64,000 bases of DNA from Usnea hakonensis (GCA_013423325.1 BLJB01000008.1:1-64000), one strand, 5' to 3'; positions 10,192 to 21,583 are shown, counted from the stretch's first letter. Numbers and translations: made by a program. The notes: a model not told the origin generated them from the letters alone.

Positions 10192-11886
10192 TCAGTAAGT
10201 CGAGCCATTGCTTACAGTCAGAGGTACAATAGAGGCATTCGAAAGAGACACCAAGCTACCGTCAAGTCGATTCCAAACAACCTTACCCCCACCTGGTCGC
10301 CTTGCCCAACTTGCCGAGGTTCGAAGGTAATTTTGCAGATTGCGCGACGTATCCGGGCCTCCTACTGGGAAGGGCGGCTTCTTCATGCCCAAGAAGTAGG
10401 CAGCTAACCCTGCGACCTAAGCGCAGACGTCAAAACCGATCATGATTTAAATTTCGGGGGATGTCTAGCTCTCACCATTCCAGCTGAAAAGGAAGTACCC
10501 GTCCCGGTGGGACGAAATCTCCAACCTCGTTTCGTACATGCCACGTTGACGCCAGGTGCTCGTATTATGTCGCCGGGATCATCCAGCATTGTCTGTGACC
10601 ATGAGGGTGAGACACCTTGGTTGTCAACCGTTCCTGCGACTATGAGGGGTAAGGGCGATCGACTAGGAATCCTAGATAACGACGCGAAGACAGCGGGAAC
10701 GGTATCCACATGGTAGCTTCGAGCCCCATCGTTACCAGCCGGTACCACCACCACCGCGCCTAGACTGATAAGATTTTCCATTCGGAGGTAAAGACGACTG
10801 AAACGTGCATCTTGCAACATGGACAGGCGCCAGGCAAGGTTCGTTGTTGCTGCGAGCAGCACGACTACCGGTTTGCCTTTCTGTGTTGCAACAGCGTTGA
10901 CTATTTGTTGAAAAGCCCAGACTATATCAACGAGATTCAATGAGGACTTGACGATCACAAGCGGGGTAGTTTTGGAAACCCCGTTCTTTCGGCCGGTGGC
11001 CTTGGACGCGACGCAAGATCCGTGGGATCTGGAGTCATCATCCGTCTTCGTCTTTTTCACACTGGGAGCATAGAGCCATTCCGGAGGAGGCCAAAGAAAT
11101 TCCTGATCATGTCAGTGGCCGAGATTCTGCGCTTCAGTTTTGGTGATTACGCTATCACGCCCATCAATCCCGTTTTCGATCATATAAATAACAGCCTTTC
11201 CACCGTTCCGTGGATCAAATGCATAAGCTTTGGTCTTTTCGAATGGAACGCCCGGCGCCCATGAAATCACTTTGAGGTCTGAGGGAGCATCTGATTGATA
11301 GATTATCCCATTCCCTGCATGGAGGTCAGGGGTCGTAGGATTCAAGACCTCATAGTTGGACGGATCAAGATTTGACACGTTCTGGTTGTGATCATCCTCA
11401 AATCCCGACCCTTCATGATACAGAAACTGAGCATTTTCGTAGATTTGGACCTTGATGACAGTCAGCCATGAAGAAAAGCTACCATGGTAAGTCACTGACC
11501 TTTGGATTGACAGTCGAAAACGACACTCGCTGCATGTCATTCATTTTGACATGCCAGAATTCCACCCCGGTGTAGTCGCCTCCGTACTCTTGCACGTTTG
11601 CAGGTGCTAGTATCATACCAAGGTGCGCTCTGATTTCTTCGTTCTGATCATTTGCAGAAGCTCCGTCGACGAAAGAGTAGATGACGTACTCTTTAAGAGC
11701 ATTGGCTGGAGCAGATGCATTGTATAGCGACAAGGACCCATCGAGTCCCGGGAGGACTACGCCGCTCGCAGAGGTACTAAATTGAAGAAGTGTGAAGAGA
11801 CCCAGGAGTATGGATCTCCGGGAGAGCGCCTCATAGGAAAGTAGTCTGAAATAAAGACAGCCGTGCTGCAAAGTCATTTTGGGCAT
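10192..11886 (-). CDS. Subtilisin-like serine peptidase (S8 family), altered catalytic Asp
   Basis: Inferred exons, in transcript order, are 11886-11500, 11450-11151, 11102-10476 and 10416-10192 (512 residues). The introns of 49, 48 and 59 nt are phase-consistent; without the 48-nt one a TGA at 11112-11114 would interrupt the frame. A hydrophobic stretch (RRSILLGLFTLLQFSTSAS) at residues ~24-42 is a likely signal peptide or anchor. The S8 core shows the His region DSRSHGSCVASKATG, the oxyanion-hole region VVVPAGND and the Ser region GTGTSFSAGMVAGLAAYFLG. The Asp region, normally D-T/S-G, reads VIYMIENGID, with Glu at 11175-11177 in the catalytic position. The family hydrolyses peptide bonds outside the cell or in the vacuole. 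With this substitution the enzyme may be weak or inactive. The start was chosen as the first in-frame ATG. Confidence 0.8.
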
Positions 11887-12752
11887 CAGGAATTTTGGCA
11901 CATCTCCATAAACAAGATTCTTTGGTGGTCGTGACAAAGTACACTTTGCGAGATTGGCCTAATCTCGGAAGAACGGCTGGATGCAGGTATGCGCGTGAAA
12001 AGACTCCCGCTAGCGACTTTCCATTTGTTGGGTGAAATTGAAGCGCTAGTATTCAAGCGGGTCCTATGAGTGCTTTGACAACCTGCAGCACTGATGCAGA
12101 AAGTGGAATAATATTGCACTGACGTGAAGGTACTTGCTCCGCTCTACGCCTCTTGTGTTAGCAAGTTGGAGCCATGTTCAACAGGTGTCAAAGTCATTCA
12201 CAAACTCCTCATCCTAGGGATGCAGGCAGCTAGAATGTCCTCGATATGACAAATCCCCGTCCTACGGAGCTCTCGCGAGACGTCTCAGTCGACGTGACAG
12301 TAGTATGTGGTTCTATAGAACCCAGATAAATGGGCTAGAGGACCAAGTCGCGATGAAGCTTACTCTTTGTCTAGTGAAACAGAACTAGAGTCTCAAGAGC
12401 CTACTACGTTCTTCGGACAAAAAACACGACTCAGTCGTGATAGCTCAGGACTGTAACCTCTGCCCTCAATCGCGTCATCACGGATAACTACTGGCTGGTC
12501 ATATGCTTCTTTCAGACACAGTAAGAAACGTTGGTCTTGTCTGATGCCGGGAGAAGGGAATGGATATGACCGCATAAGTATATCATCTATAGGCCTAAAG
12601 CCTAAGATAAAGTTGATCTGATAATCTAGTGAAAACTTGAGATGCATATACCGGTTGAGGTATCGAGTTTCTACGCTTGTTATTTGGACTCAATGCGCCA
12701 CAGCCCCTGTGAACTAGTGCATGAAATATACTATTACATTTTGATCTTCTAG
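11887..12752. other. Intergenic, no gene recognised
   Basis: Holds the presumed promoter of the subtilase and the 3' flank of the kinase-like gene. An 84-residue minus-strand open frame at 12393-12647 has no recognisable features and is left unassigned. Confidence 0.35.
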
Positions 12753-13820
12753 TCATGCGACATGAACATCCCATTTTCGATCCACCAGCCAATGTAGAGG
12801 GTAGCTCGTAGGCGCAGCGCAGGTTGGTAGATGCAGATACCAATCATCTTCGTCTTGAGGTGACAGGGTATTGGTGGCTTTGACCGATTCCCAATAGTCC
12901 GGATAAAACCCGGCCATCTCCCAGTCGAGGATACTGCTGATGCTGTAGTTTCCTTGTTGATCGGCCTTGACGACGATGTTGGCTGGCCGGAGATCCGCAT
13001 GGGTAAAACAAATCTTTGACGTATGGCTTTGTGACATGCTGCGAATGAGTCCGATGTACATGGAGCTTCCAAAAGTTGGATTTGAGAAGATGAAGTCCTC
13101 AAAATCTGATACGGATCTGATTGGCTTCTGGGATATCCGAGTATGGCGTCTGGTATCTTTACACCCTTCGCCACTTACTCCGCCTAGCAAGGCGTCTTCT
13201 GGCATCTTCAACTCTCTGAGCTTCAAGAGTATATCATTGAGCTCGTTGGCGATGGAGACTTTTTGCTGCTTTGAAAGCTGAGACCAAACATTATCCAGAG
13301 TTGGACCAGGAATGTACGACATGAATATGTAAGCGATTTTTGCCGCCATAAGGACACCTGAAGGCGTTGGTACTGGAATTTCTGGGGAATGTCGCCTAAG
13401 ATATTGCAGGGTAGTATATTCGGTGTAGTCCTCAAAGTTCGGTACAATCTTGACCACTGCATCTTCACTACATATGATAACGGAGACTCCGCCTCGTTCT
13501 TCGCTTTTCGGCCATATAGGCTCACCAGTATTGATCAGCCTGCAGAGCTTAGTCCACAAGGACGCAGAGGATGCGCTCAGTTCACTCTCTTGCACCCCAA
13601 GAAGCCGTTGAAGTACCTCAGACAAGGGGTACACCACAGCAATATTGTTGACAGAGGGTAATCCCAAATCTGCAGTGATCGTTCTAGCTTCAGCGTTTTG
13701 CCCTACGGTGACTCTCGATGCATCGGCAACTGCTGTGCCGTTATTTGCCGGTATGGCGTCTGTCGTATGACTTCGGTCATCAGGAGGGCAGCTGTGTTCA
13801 AAATTCACGGTATTTCTCAA
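12753..13820 (-). CDS. Aminoglycoside-phosphotransferase-family kinase-like protein
   Basis: A 355-codon open frame with the protein-kinase-like fold of the APH family (PF01636). Numbering from 13820: a Gly-rich region and ATP-binding Lys in ICSEDAVVKIV (~residues 116-126), the hinge FMSYIPGPTLDNVW (~166-179), the catalytic loop FTHADLRPANIVV (His274, Asp276, Asn281) and the metal-binding ILDWEMAGFYPDYWE (Asp299). All key residues are present, so a phosphotransferase is plausible; the substrate of these fungal relatives is generally unknown. The frame has no ATG before residue ~158, inside the kinase domain. Its first codon is TTG just after a possible acceptor (acaagtag). Either a short 5' exon was missed or the start codon is lost. 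A TATA-like gtttatatag lies on the minus strand at 13921-13930. Confidence 0.75.
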   Translation of the reverse strand: MRNTVNFEHSCPPDDRSHTTDAIPANNGTAVADASRVTVGQNAEARTITADLGLPSVNNIAVVYPLSEVLQRLLGVQESELSASSASLWTKLCRLINTGEPIWPKSEERGGVSVIICSEDAVVKIVPNFEDYTEYTTLQYLRRHSPEIPVPTPSGVLMAAKIAYIFMSYIPGPTLDNVWSQLSKQQKVSIANELNDILLKLRELKMPEDALLGGVSGEGCKDTRRHTRISQKPIRSVSDFEDFIFSNPTFGSSMYIGLIRSMSQSHTSKICFTHADLRPANIVVKADQQGNYSISSILDWEMAGFYPDYWESVKATNTLSPQDEDDWYLHLPTCAAPTSYPLHWLVDRKWDVHVA

Positions 13821-14162
13821 CTCTACTTGTATTGATTAGACCATGTAGATAGTACCAGAATGCTACTAGCCTTCGTCCTGTTCCTTCCTCCCAGCCAAGC
13901 GAGTGCTGTATCTTCTGTCCCTATATAAACTCTCACACACTACTCGGTACCACAACAACAGAATTTTTAGATCCACCCACACGCAAGTTTCATTCCTCTG
14001 CTCACAGATTCAGGTATCAATAGATTTGGCGCTCAGCCTCCAGTTCTTTATGCAATTATCACCTCGAGGACTAATTTCGATGGCGGCCTAGAAGAGATGA
14101 GGTCAGCATCAGCATTACATTTTGCGCTTTTGTTGGTATTAGTTGGGTCAAGGTATACTGAC
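13821..14162. promoter_or_regulatory. Putative promoter region of the kinase-like gene
   Basis: Contains the sequence ctatataaac at 13921-13930, which on the minus strand is a TATA-like box about 100 bases upstream of the kinase frame. No other elements are assigned. Confidence 0.35.
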
Positions 14163-14544
14163 TTAAAGTGGCCCGAAGTGCTTCTTCAGTTCTTTCTTGG
14201 CCTTGATATACGACTTATCCTCTCCATCAACGATACATTCTTTTTCGAGACGGTCAATAGTCTCAATCACGTAGTCTTGACAATTCCAATGGACAACATC
14301 ATTCGCACCTTCACATAAGAGACCGTCTGTTTGAGACCTGGGACATCCGGGGCGTTTATTTCATACATAAAGATTGACCTTTGGTAACCACGCGATTGGT
14401 AAGGCTTCTTGCCAGTGATGATGTTTGGGGATATTCGTTGATGACTTCGTAGATGGTGTGCTCGGAACCATCCTCGAGATAAAGTGCCCAGTGTAGATAG
14501 TTACCCTCGGGAGGTTTATACATTGCAACAGATAGGTCTGGCAT
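14163..14544 (-). pseudogene. Frameshifted HWALY/NCQDYV protein (papain-like, LRAT/NlpC-type motifs)
   Basis: The gene begins at an ATG at 14544 (MPDLSVAMYKPPEGN…) and shows the motif HWALYLEDGSEHTIYEV. The frame then shifts in a CCCC run at 14427-14430. In the new frame the family pattern continues (GKKPYQSRGY, then NAPDVPGLKQTVSYVKV). A second shift near 14304-14309 gives the C-terminal block HWNCQDYVIETIDRLEKE, ending KKHFGPL and TAA at 14163-14165. Fungal genomes carry a small uncharacterised family with this order. The early His in HWALY and the late Cys in NCQDY recall the His and Cys of circularly permuted papain-like (LRAT, NlpC/P60) enzymes; this is my inference. Two shifts in under 400 bp suggest a pseudogene, although sequencing errors in runs of C or G could cause one of them. 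Confidence 0.65.
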
Positions 14545-16493
14545 GATGAAGATCCGGCCTTTGATTTTGAATTAATGTGATCGCTGTTTCGGAGAGCACT
14601 TGAAGCTTTTTTAAACGTTGTATACATACTATGACGATCAACTATCGCATACATAGCGGGGTAGCATTTCTATAACACATCCCTTTTCAAGCCAATCGCT
14701 TCGACCCCTCGGGTTCATAACAATTCGAGTTCGGGACGTCTAAATATCACGACAGTCTATCACACAAGGGAAACGAACCGAATAACACTTTTCATTCTGA
14801 CCTCCCCGCTGTTAAATTTCAGTCAATAGCTTCGAAATTTTGCCCCTATAACACTTCGAGCTCGGGACCTCTGCATCCCTTAGATTGGAATGGGGTTCAA
14901 TAAAGCTAGGCAGCACACCAAAATTTCTTTTATCAAAGATTTTCAAAACTATAGATAAAACTTTTGGTAACAAAGCTATAGATCTTTCTAACCGCAACAA
15001 GTTTTATGTTAAGTACTTTTAGAGAAAGGTGGTTGTTTTTAAAGGGCAGCGGGTTGAAAAAAGGGACTGTTTTATATGTTCGGTCGCCCACCCCTGAATA
15101 TTGAACTCCACTATTCTAAGGGATACCATGACGAATAACTACCAGCGTAGATGAGAGGAAAGAATCCAACAACACTTTTAGCCTTAGCATCCTAGTCCTC
15201 TGCCCCTTCGAATTCTTAATAACACAACCCATTCCCCTTCCCAAAACAATACACCTTAACCATTATATCTACTCCTCATAGACAACAAATCTTCCAGTCC
15301 CAACACTCTCAATCATATCCTACCAGTACCATATCCCATCCGCCCAACCAGCCTTCTATCAGCGCTAACAGAAGGCGGGCAACAATGCATGAGGCGTATG
15401 AATAGCGATTAGATATACACGCGGCAGTCTACAACCAGCGTATGCTCCAACGGGAAAATTTCAAAAACAAGTTGCTAGGATTCATCTCTGTTCATGATTG
15501 AGAAACGACGCTAAAAAAGAATTGGCTTGCACGGAGCGTGGTTCTAGTAGGTAGGCCAACAGCGTCCCTAACATCGAGCCCAAACCCACAGGGCAGCCCC
15601 TCCAATCCAACCCACATCCCAAATCTCAACAACCCCTCGCCTATACTATGCGTAAACACGTCTCAATTACCCCCCTCCACTCCACAATTCCCTCCCCAAA
15701 ACACCAACCCTTCATCCCAAGATCCTACAATCTCTCATCCCCCTCCTCCCTCCTACCCTTCAACCCTCATTCCACCGCTCAGAAACCTCAGGATATAACC
15801 GCTCTCACGTATACAAATACAAATGCAAAAGTGGGAAACACAGGTTCAGGTGCTCTGTGTAAGCTGATTTCGAACACGACAAGGCATGTCAGGTACATGG
15901 TATGGTGAAAAATGGCACCAGAGAGATGGAGGGATTGAGTTGAGGGAGGATTGATTGAGGTGGATGGGAGGGAGGGACAGGTTTAGAAGTATAAGTTATA
16001 GGGAGGGGGGCGAAGGATTGCTTTCTAGAAGCGGGACGAGGGTTTTAATTGAAATAGTGGGTAGACAACTCTGCCAGAGAAGTCAGTAGTCGTCCATTGG
16101 TTCACTCGTGAATAAGTAATAGGAACCGATCTCCCAAACCCAAAAGCAAAAGGAAGAATTTAAAGGATAAATATTGTGAATGAATGAGTCACTCGAAGCG
16201 AGCGCGAATGCATGTTGTGAAGAAAGCACCTTGGATTGGCGAAACATCTGCATAGAGTGTGGGCGGTTCTTTGATACTGTGGTATCTATCTGTTGTAGGG
16301 ATGGAGGGAGGGAGGGTTGTACCGCCTGTGCTCGGGAATTCAGAATTCACAGTTGTGAAAAACAATCTGGGACGTACACCATGAGACATGGGCCTCATAA
16401 AGAAGGTATTTTCTATCAAAGAATCGCATGCAGATTTATGTAATTAGATTCTTGATACGCCATCATCCCCCGCTATCGTAACGTGTCTTCTTC
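14545..16493. other. Long intergenic region with biased composition
   Basis: No gene is supported. The plus strand is C/A-rich from about 15580 to 15780 and G/A-rich from about 15910 to 16020, which produces long but meaningless open frames. A poly-pyrimidine/purine switch of this type can form unusual DNA structure. Around 14830-15060 the DNA is AT-rich. Confidence 0.4.
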
Positions 16494-17872
16494 CTACAGA
16501 CCATCCGTCTTGTGACGGGATGTGACATCGAGTTCGAGTGTCCGTAATATCTCACCATTGCTACGAGAACCGTGCTCGTCCGGCCCCAACTCAATCCAGT
16601 CTCCTTCATTGTCGGTGCGTCCAATTGCCGTAGTGGATTCGCTGGAGGGCCCAAAATTGCGATCGATCCTTCTTGGCCTCTCGTGGCTGCCTGAACTGGG
16701 ACCGGAAAGCTTGCGGTGCCGGTAAATTTCCCAGCCAGGGCGTTTGAACAAGACCAGGAAGAGTGGCCTAAGGGTGGGGATACAGGCTGCGATGATCACG
16801 ATGTTGCATTCGTTCCTGTCATCTAGTTAAGAAGGTGCTTCTCAGAGTATTATAAAGACTTACGCATTCCATATCCAGAGGGTGACGGTAATGTCTGAGA
16901 GCTACTGGTTAGTGCTTGTTCCACCGTTTTCGAAGAATATTCGACTCACAAGTGATGTCCCCACGTGCGCTCAGTTCTGGCAGCTTTGATGTTTTGATAC
17001 AGGCACATATGCAGGCACTACAGACAAGGCGTCAGAAGTCCTAGGTCGTTTCAAGATCGCTTGCTGTTGAATGCCACTTACAATACTCCCAGTCCCATAA
17101 TCGCACAGATACCGCATTTTTTCTTCAAGCTCATTTGTAGATTCCACACAATAGTGATGGGAAGAAGTGCGAGGGCGAGGTCGATGAAAGCTAGCTAGCC
17201 TGCCACTCGTGTTAAAGCTGACTACCGGGACTAAACAAGGTGGACATACTGCCGTTGAATAGTTGGTAGTTTGACTCTCTGTGAGGTGGCCAACACGTTG
17301 CTCTTCCCAACGTTACAAGCTCGGGGTTCCACAGGGCCGTGACTGGACGACATTGTGCGAAGGTAAGGACAATGGCAATCCCAGACGTCACGACGCTACC
17401 TATTATCGCGACGTAGATAAGGAAGGCTTTGCGCCATTTGCTTCTCCCCATGATTCGCATTATGAGGAATGCCACGGAGATCTTTCCACTTACAAGAGCG
17501 AAAACGGCTGGCGGCTGCGAAATCCAGTTGATTCGTGATGCCTTTATCGCTTGCGCGGGATCCTTTTCTAGATAGTAAAGATGCCTACAGCCTCCGAGCT
17601 GTCCAAGGATTGTCCATAATATCGAGAAAGACAAAGTGAGAGCCTGTGGATAGTCAAAATGTGCCGGGAGCAGAGACCGGTATCAGAGAAGTTCGCACCC
17701 ATGTAAGGACAATGAAGAAATCATCGTACCATAGGTTCCGAGTGAGTTTGAGACGACTATAGAGCCGAGCAGCAACAATGATAGTGGACAGACTAAACCA
17801 GGTCCAAGCAAAAGCGTTGAGTTCAGTGGCCCGATTCTGGTCACCGCCTGTTGGTTCAGTTAGTGCCGACAT
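16494..17872 (-). CDS. Rhodopsin-like seven-transmembrane protein, copy 1
   Basis: Six inferred exons: 17872-17699, 17643-17250, 17190-17082, 17017-16950, 16894-16864 and 16815-16494 (365 residues). The introns (55, 59, 64, 55 and 48 nt) are GT...AG and keep the phase. The product matches the fungal rhodopsin-like integral membrane family (PF20684). It has a short N-terminus, then the RLYSRLKLTRNLWYDDFFIV motif after helix 1. Later come ISVAFLIMRI, ALWNPELV with a following Cys, DLALALLPITIVWNLQMSLKKK and ITVTLWIWNANECNIVIIAACIPTLRP. A charged cytoplasmic tail of ~80 residues (PRRIDRNFG…GDWIELGPDEHG…) follows. The family sits in the plasma membrane; its ligands are mostly unknown and some members sense surfaces or carbohydrates. 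The third junction (TAG/CT at 17191) is the least certain. Confidence 0.85.
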
Positions 17873-18479
17873 GCTGAAGGTTCAATACACTTGATGAATG
17901 TTCAGAGGGGAAGTGAGGCTTCAGACGGGTGAGAAAGCTGGAATGGGGGGGTGGAGGGGGCCATGAGAGCCTCAATTGGGTAAGACTGGACGGAAGACCT
18001 CGGCATTAGCTCCTGGAGGAGAAAAGATGTCTTTTGGCTTACCTTGCAGGATGTAAGCCCGTGAAATTCTCGGAGAAAGGGGCCAATGTAACAGTGTATG
18101 GTGCATGGCGCATGCAACGTGACATGCCCCGTAGCCGGTGCGAATCTTATTGGTTACCATTACCCCTTATCGCCCACAAAGGTCTACTTTGGCACGGCTG
18201 AAAATTACTAAGAAATAAAAATAGCTAGTGTACGGAGTAAGATCGGCATGGACCGGGCATGTAAGGTATGGTCGACCGACCACTCTTCCTTTAGTATTCC
18301 CCTCGCCTTTTTCCGGACTTCTCTTCATTTCAAATAGTCGAGAAAACAAAATTCTAAAAAATTTCTTTATTCTCGGTTTGTAGTTGTAGATGATCTGCAC
18401 ACTTGATCGGCCTCAAGTTGTTTTCTGTGACGAATGATGTTTGGGAGCTACGCCCGCTGACCAAGGTAAATCTCACGAG
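17873..18479. other. 5' flank of the 7TM gene; no other gene
   Basis: Intergenic DNA carrying the presumed promoter of the minus-strand 7TM gene. Nothing further is recognised. Confidence 0.35.
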
Positions 18480-18529
18480 TGACTTGGTCTTATCTAGTCT
18501 CTAGAGTGGGTCCTTAGGATGCAGGTAGA

Positions 18530-18740
18530 TCATTTTGACTGAGCTAAGGTGAGATAGGTTAGCTTGGTAAGGTAAACGTGCGGCATTTAGGTACCTTCCA
18601 GTTATTTATGGTCAGCACTAGCGTAAGCCGTAAAATAGAGTAAGGTACATCACTTCACTCAGAGGTAAAGTAGGTAAAGTAGGTAGCCTCGAGACAAGTA
18701 GGTACCTTAGGTACATTACAGTACATTAAGGTAGGTAAGC
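18530..18740. repeat. Cluster of GGTA/TAGGTACCT-type short motifs
   Basis: Within about 210 bases the sequence repeats ggta, aggtac and palindromic taggtacct many times (for example 18590-18597, aggtaaagtaggtaaagtag at 18662-18681, taggtaccttaggtac at 18700-18715, aaggtaggtaagc near 18728). The cluster lies 300-510 bp upstream of the O-methyltransferase start codon. It could be a degenerate simple repeat or a cluster of binding sites; the sequence alone does not decide. Confidence 0.5.
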
Positions 18741-19039
18741 AACCTTAAAATGTTCTTTTACATGCCCCTAACAACTCAACTTCTTTCGTTACTTCCTCAA
18801 AACAAAATCATTGAGTCCATCTCAATTTGCTTCTTCAGCAAATTACGTGAAATGAGATCATAAAGAGTAGAGATTCATTGTCTTCTTTATTCTTGTCATC
18901 ACTTTTATAACAAGCCAGAAAGTCAGTCGCGGAACAATCTGAACGGAAGAGCAATAACAAATAGACTCTTCCAGACCGTCACCTTACTTAGTCCTAGCTC
19001 TCCATTCCCACACCTCTTACTATATCTTGTTGAGACATC

Positions 19040-20390
19040 ATGGACCCAAGCCAGGGTAACTCAGCCCAAAATGCCGAGGTCGCGACTCTCATCGATGCTT
19101 TGAAAAAAGCCTTGTCAGCCAATGATCCGGCGGCACCAGCTACTCGCCTGCATCTCAAGGAGACCGCTGAAAGACTGAGTCTTGCCCTCGAGACGCCCGG
19201 GGAGACAGTCCAACGCGTAGCCTTTTATGTGAGCTCCTTTTCTAAGCCTGCATTCTTATATCATCAACTCCAAAGACATGCCTAATATCAGACTCAACCG
19301 TTGACCAACAATCCAACACAATAGCCAACAAGAACGGCCATTGTTCGAATCGCCATCAACTTACGAATCCTCCACATGTTGGTTGAAAGCCATGTACCCG
19401 TCACCGGCAAGGAGCTGGCGCAAAGAACGGGTGCCGATCAACTACTACTCCTCCGTCTTCTTCGATTCCTCGTCGCAATGCGCGCCATTGGAGAAGCTGG
19501 CGTTGATAGCTACGTCGCCAACAACGTGACAAAAAACCTGGTAATCCCCCAGCTTGAAGCAGGTGTCAAACATACTTTCGATGTCGTCGAAGTCGCCACC
19601 ATGGCTCTTCCATCATTCCTTGCCAAGACTAATTATCAGAACCCCATCGACCCGAAAAACTGCGCTTTCCAACAAGGGTTCTCCACCCAGGATAACCTTT
19701 TCGAATGGTTTCCGAAGCACCCCGAGTATTTGAACGACTTTAACCTCTGGATGACAGGCCAACGTGAGGGTCGCGCAGACTGGCTCGATTCTTTTCCTTT
19801 CGACGAGCGAATTGTCAAGGGTTTCTGCGATCGCGACGGTGAGGTCATGTTGATTGATGTTGGTGGCGCCCGGGGACATGAAATTGAAGCCATCAAGAAG
19901 AGATATCCGACTCTGCCTGGGAGGCTCATACTGCAAGACCTACCCGATACGGTTGCGCAAGCCTTGACCGTGCCCGGGATGGAAGTCCTCGCCCACGACT
20001 TCTTCACAGAGCAACCGATCAAAGGTCTGTGTTGTAAGCGCCCCGTATCCAGGCTCCCTACTAACGTCTTTTCCAGGGGCACGTGTGTACTACCTACGAA
20101 ATGTCCTCCACGACTGGTCTGACGACAAATGTCAGCTCATTCTCTCGCAGCTTGCATCCGCAATGACGCCAGGATACTCCAAAATTATCCTCAATGAGCT
20201 CGTTCTACCCGACCAAGGATGTAGTCTCGTCGCAGCTCAACTCGATATCTCTATGATGGCGGAATTAGCGGCGACCGAGCGCTCGGAGAGTCACTGGCAC
20301 ACTCTTGTTGGATCTGCAGGCCTCAAGATCGAGAGAATCTGGACAGAGGTGCCGGAGTCAGAAAGCATCATTGAGCTGGGGTTGAAATGA
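19040..20390 (+). CDS. SAM-dependent O-methyltransferase (plant/fungal type)
   Basis: Three inferred exons, 19040-19228, 19325-20024 and 20077-20390 (400 residues). Intron 1 is 96 nt; intron 2 is 52 nt with a perfect CTAAC branch site but a weak GTCTGT donor (a GTAAGC nine bases on would spoil the conserved join). The N-terminal half is the helical dimerisation/winged-helix domain (AINLRILHMLVES, TGKELAQRTGADQLLLLRLL). The C-terminal half is the PF00891 catalytic domain, with the SAM-binding motif MLIDVGGARGHEIEAIKKRYP, LILQDLPDTV, the YYLRNVLHDWSDDKC motif holding the catalytic His, and ERSESHWHTLVGSAGLKIER. Such enzymes methylate phenolic hydroxyls in secondary metabolites, as in aflatoxin/sterigmatocystin pathways. 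The convergent neighbour is an aromatic-type FAD monooxygenase, so the pair could modify one phenolic compound; no PKS or NRPS is present here. Confidence 0.9.
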
Positions 20391-21583
20391 GGGTATGCGT
20401 AAGTTGGCGACGGTCCGCCACGCCCTCTTTGCTTTGATGCTATATCTCTGGCGCGCGGGAGACGGAACGGATCGGGGCAGGGTATGTATGCTATTAGCCT
20501 TAGAAGCGAGAAGCTTGTCCATCAAGGATGGCCTGATTGCATAGAATAGCTAAAAAGTAACCCTAACCCATCCCAGTAATGCAGTTCCAAAAGCGCGCTC
20601 GACAAGACATAAATTCCAGCTCCTTTGCCCTCTCCTCCAACACCATCGAAATCGCTCACAGCCAGATCCCTTCTCCCTGCCCACTTCCTCGTCTTCTCTA
20701 CTCCCTTCCCCCGAAAAAAAAAACAAGATCGTCCACCTAAATTCAACAGTGCAAGATAGCCGGACCCCTCTCTCCCAATGCCTAACCCCAAACTCTCCTC
20801 TCCCACCCCCCCCATTCCCCCATCCCAACCCACAATTCTATTTCCCCAACAACCCCCTCCCCCTTCCACTGTCCATCCCACCCTCCATAAAAGGTCCTAC
20901 AAACACCCGCCTTTCCATTCCATATAGATGATCGAGATCTATGCTGGATGTAGGTTCGTGTTAATGGAGTTCCGAGGAGAGTGATTCACCGTGTCGTGGC
21001 GTGGAGGTGGGTAAAGTAAAGTCAGGGTAATGGTGAGGGTGAGGATGGGGAGGCGAGGGTTATGGTGTTGAGGACTGGTGGGTGGAGAAGGATGAGATAC
21101 AGGGCTAAGTCAAGGCCGAGGAGTGTGGGAGTCCCAGAATTGCTGGTATCGCTAGGAATGAGGTATAGATGGGAGGGAGAATGAGATTTATATATCGAGA
21201 AGGGAGAGAGAGGGGTTTGAGCTCGTGAGTGGGGGAAGTTGTGGTTGAGTGACTGGAGGGAGGGAGGGAGAAAATTGCGGCGCGGCTAGGGGGGGGGGGA
21301 AGGAGAGATGAAGAAAGAGGGTTGGTATGGAATGAAGTATTTATTGGACTAGAGGGTAGATTGATTGCTTGTTTTTTGGTTTACGGTATTTTAGTCTTAC
21401 AAGATGCACGGATGGGACTGACAAGCCCGCATAAGGTAATATCGAAAACGAGAAGGCACCTCTAGACACTGAGCCATTTGCTCTCATTCCAAGCGTCTTA
21501 TGCCCAGAAATTCCTAGCATTCCTCGCCAGGTCCGTAACAAAAGGAAGGAAAGAAGGAAGGCGCACTGCTGATATCCACGCAC
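20391..21583. other. Convergent intergenic region with purine/pyrimidine-biased tracts
   Basis: This lies between the 3' ends of the O-methyltransferase and the monooxygenase. The plus strand is pyrimidine-rich from ~20600 to 20890 and purine-rich from ~21000 to 21310, including a run of nine G near 21290 and repeated gggagg. Open frames here are by-products of the bias. Both genes' terminators presumably lie at the two edges. Confidence 0.45.

Noticed and set aside
11112..11114. In-frame TGA in the subtilase as a disabling stop
   Set aside because: It is removed by a phase-neutral 48-nt intron (11103-11150) with good GT…AG borders and a CACTGAC branch site.
15538..15908. Two plus-strand ORFs of 86 codons
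   Set aside because: C/A-rich low-complexity DNA gives Pro/Ser/Thr-only products; no gene-like signal.
20522..20931. Overlapping open frames on both strands
   Set aside because: They are produced by a pyrimidine-rich tract; no domain or natural amino-acid composition.
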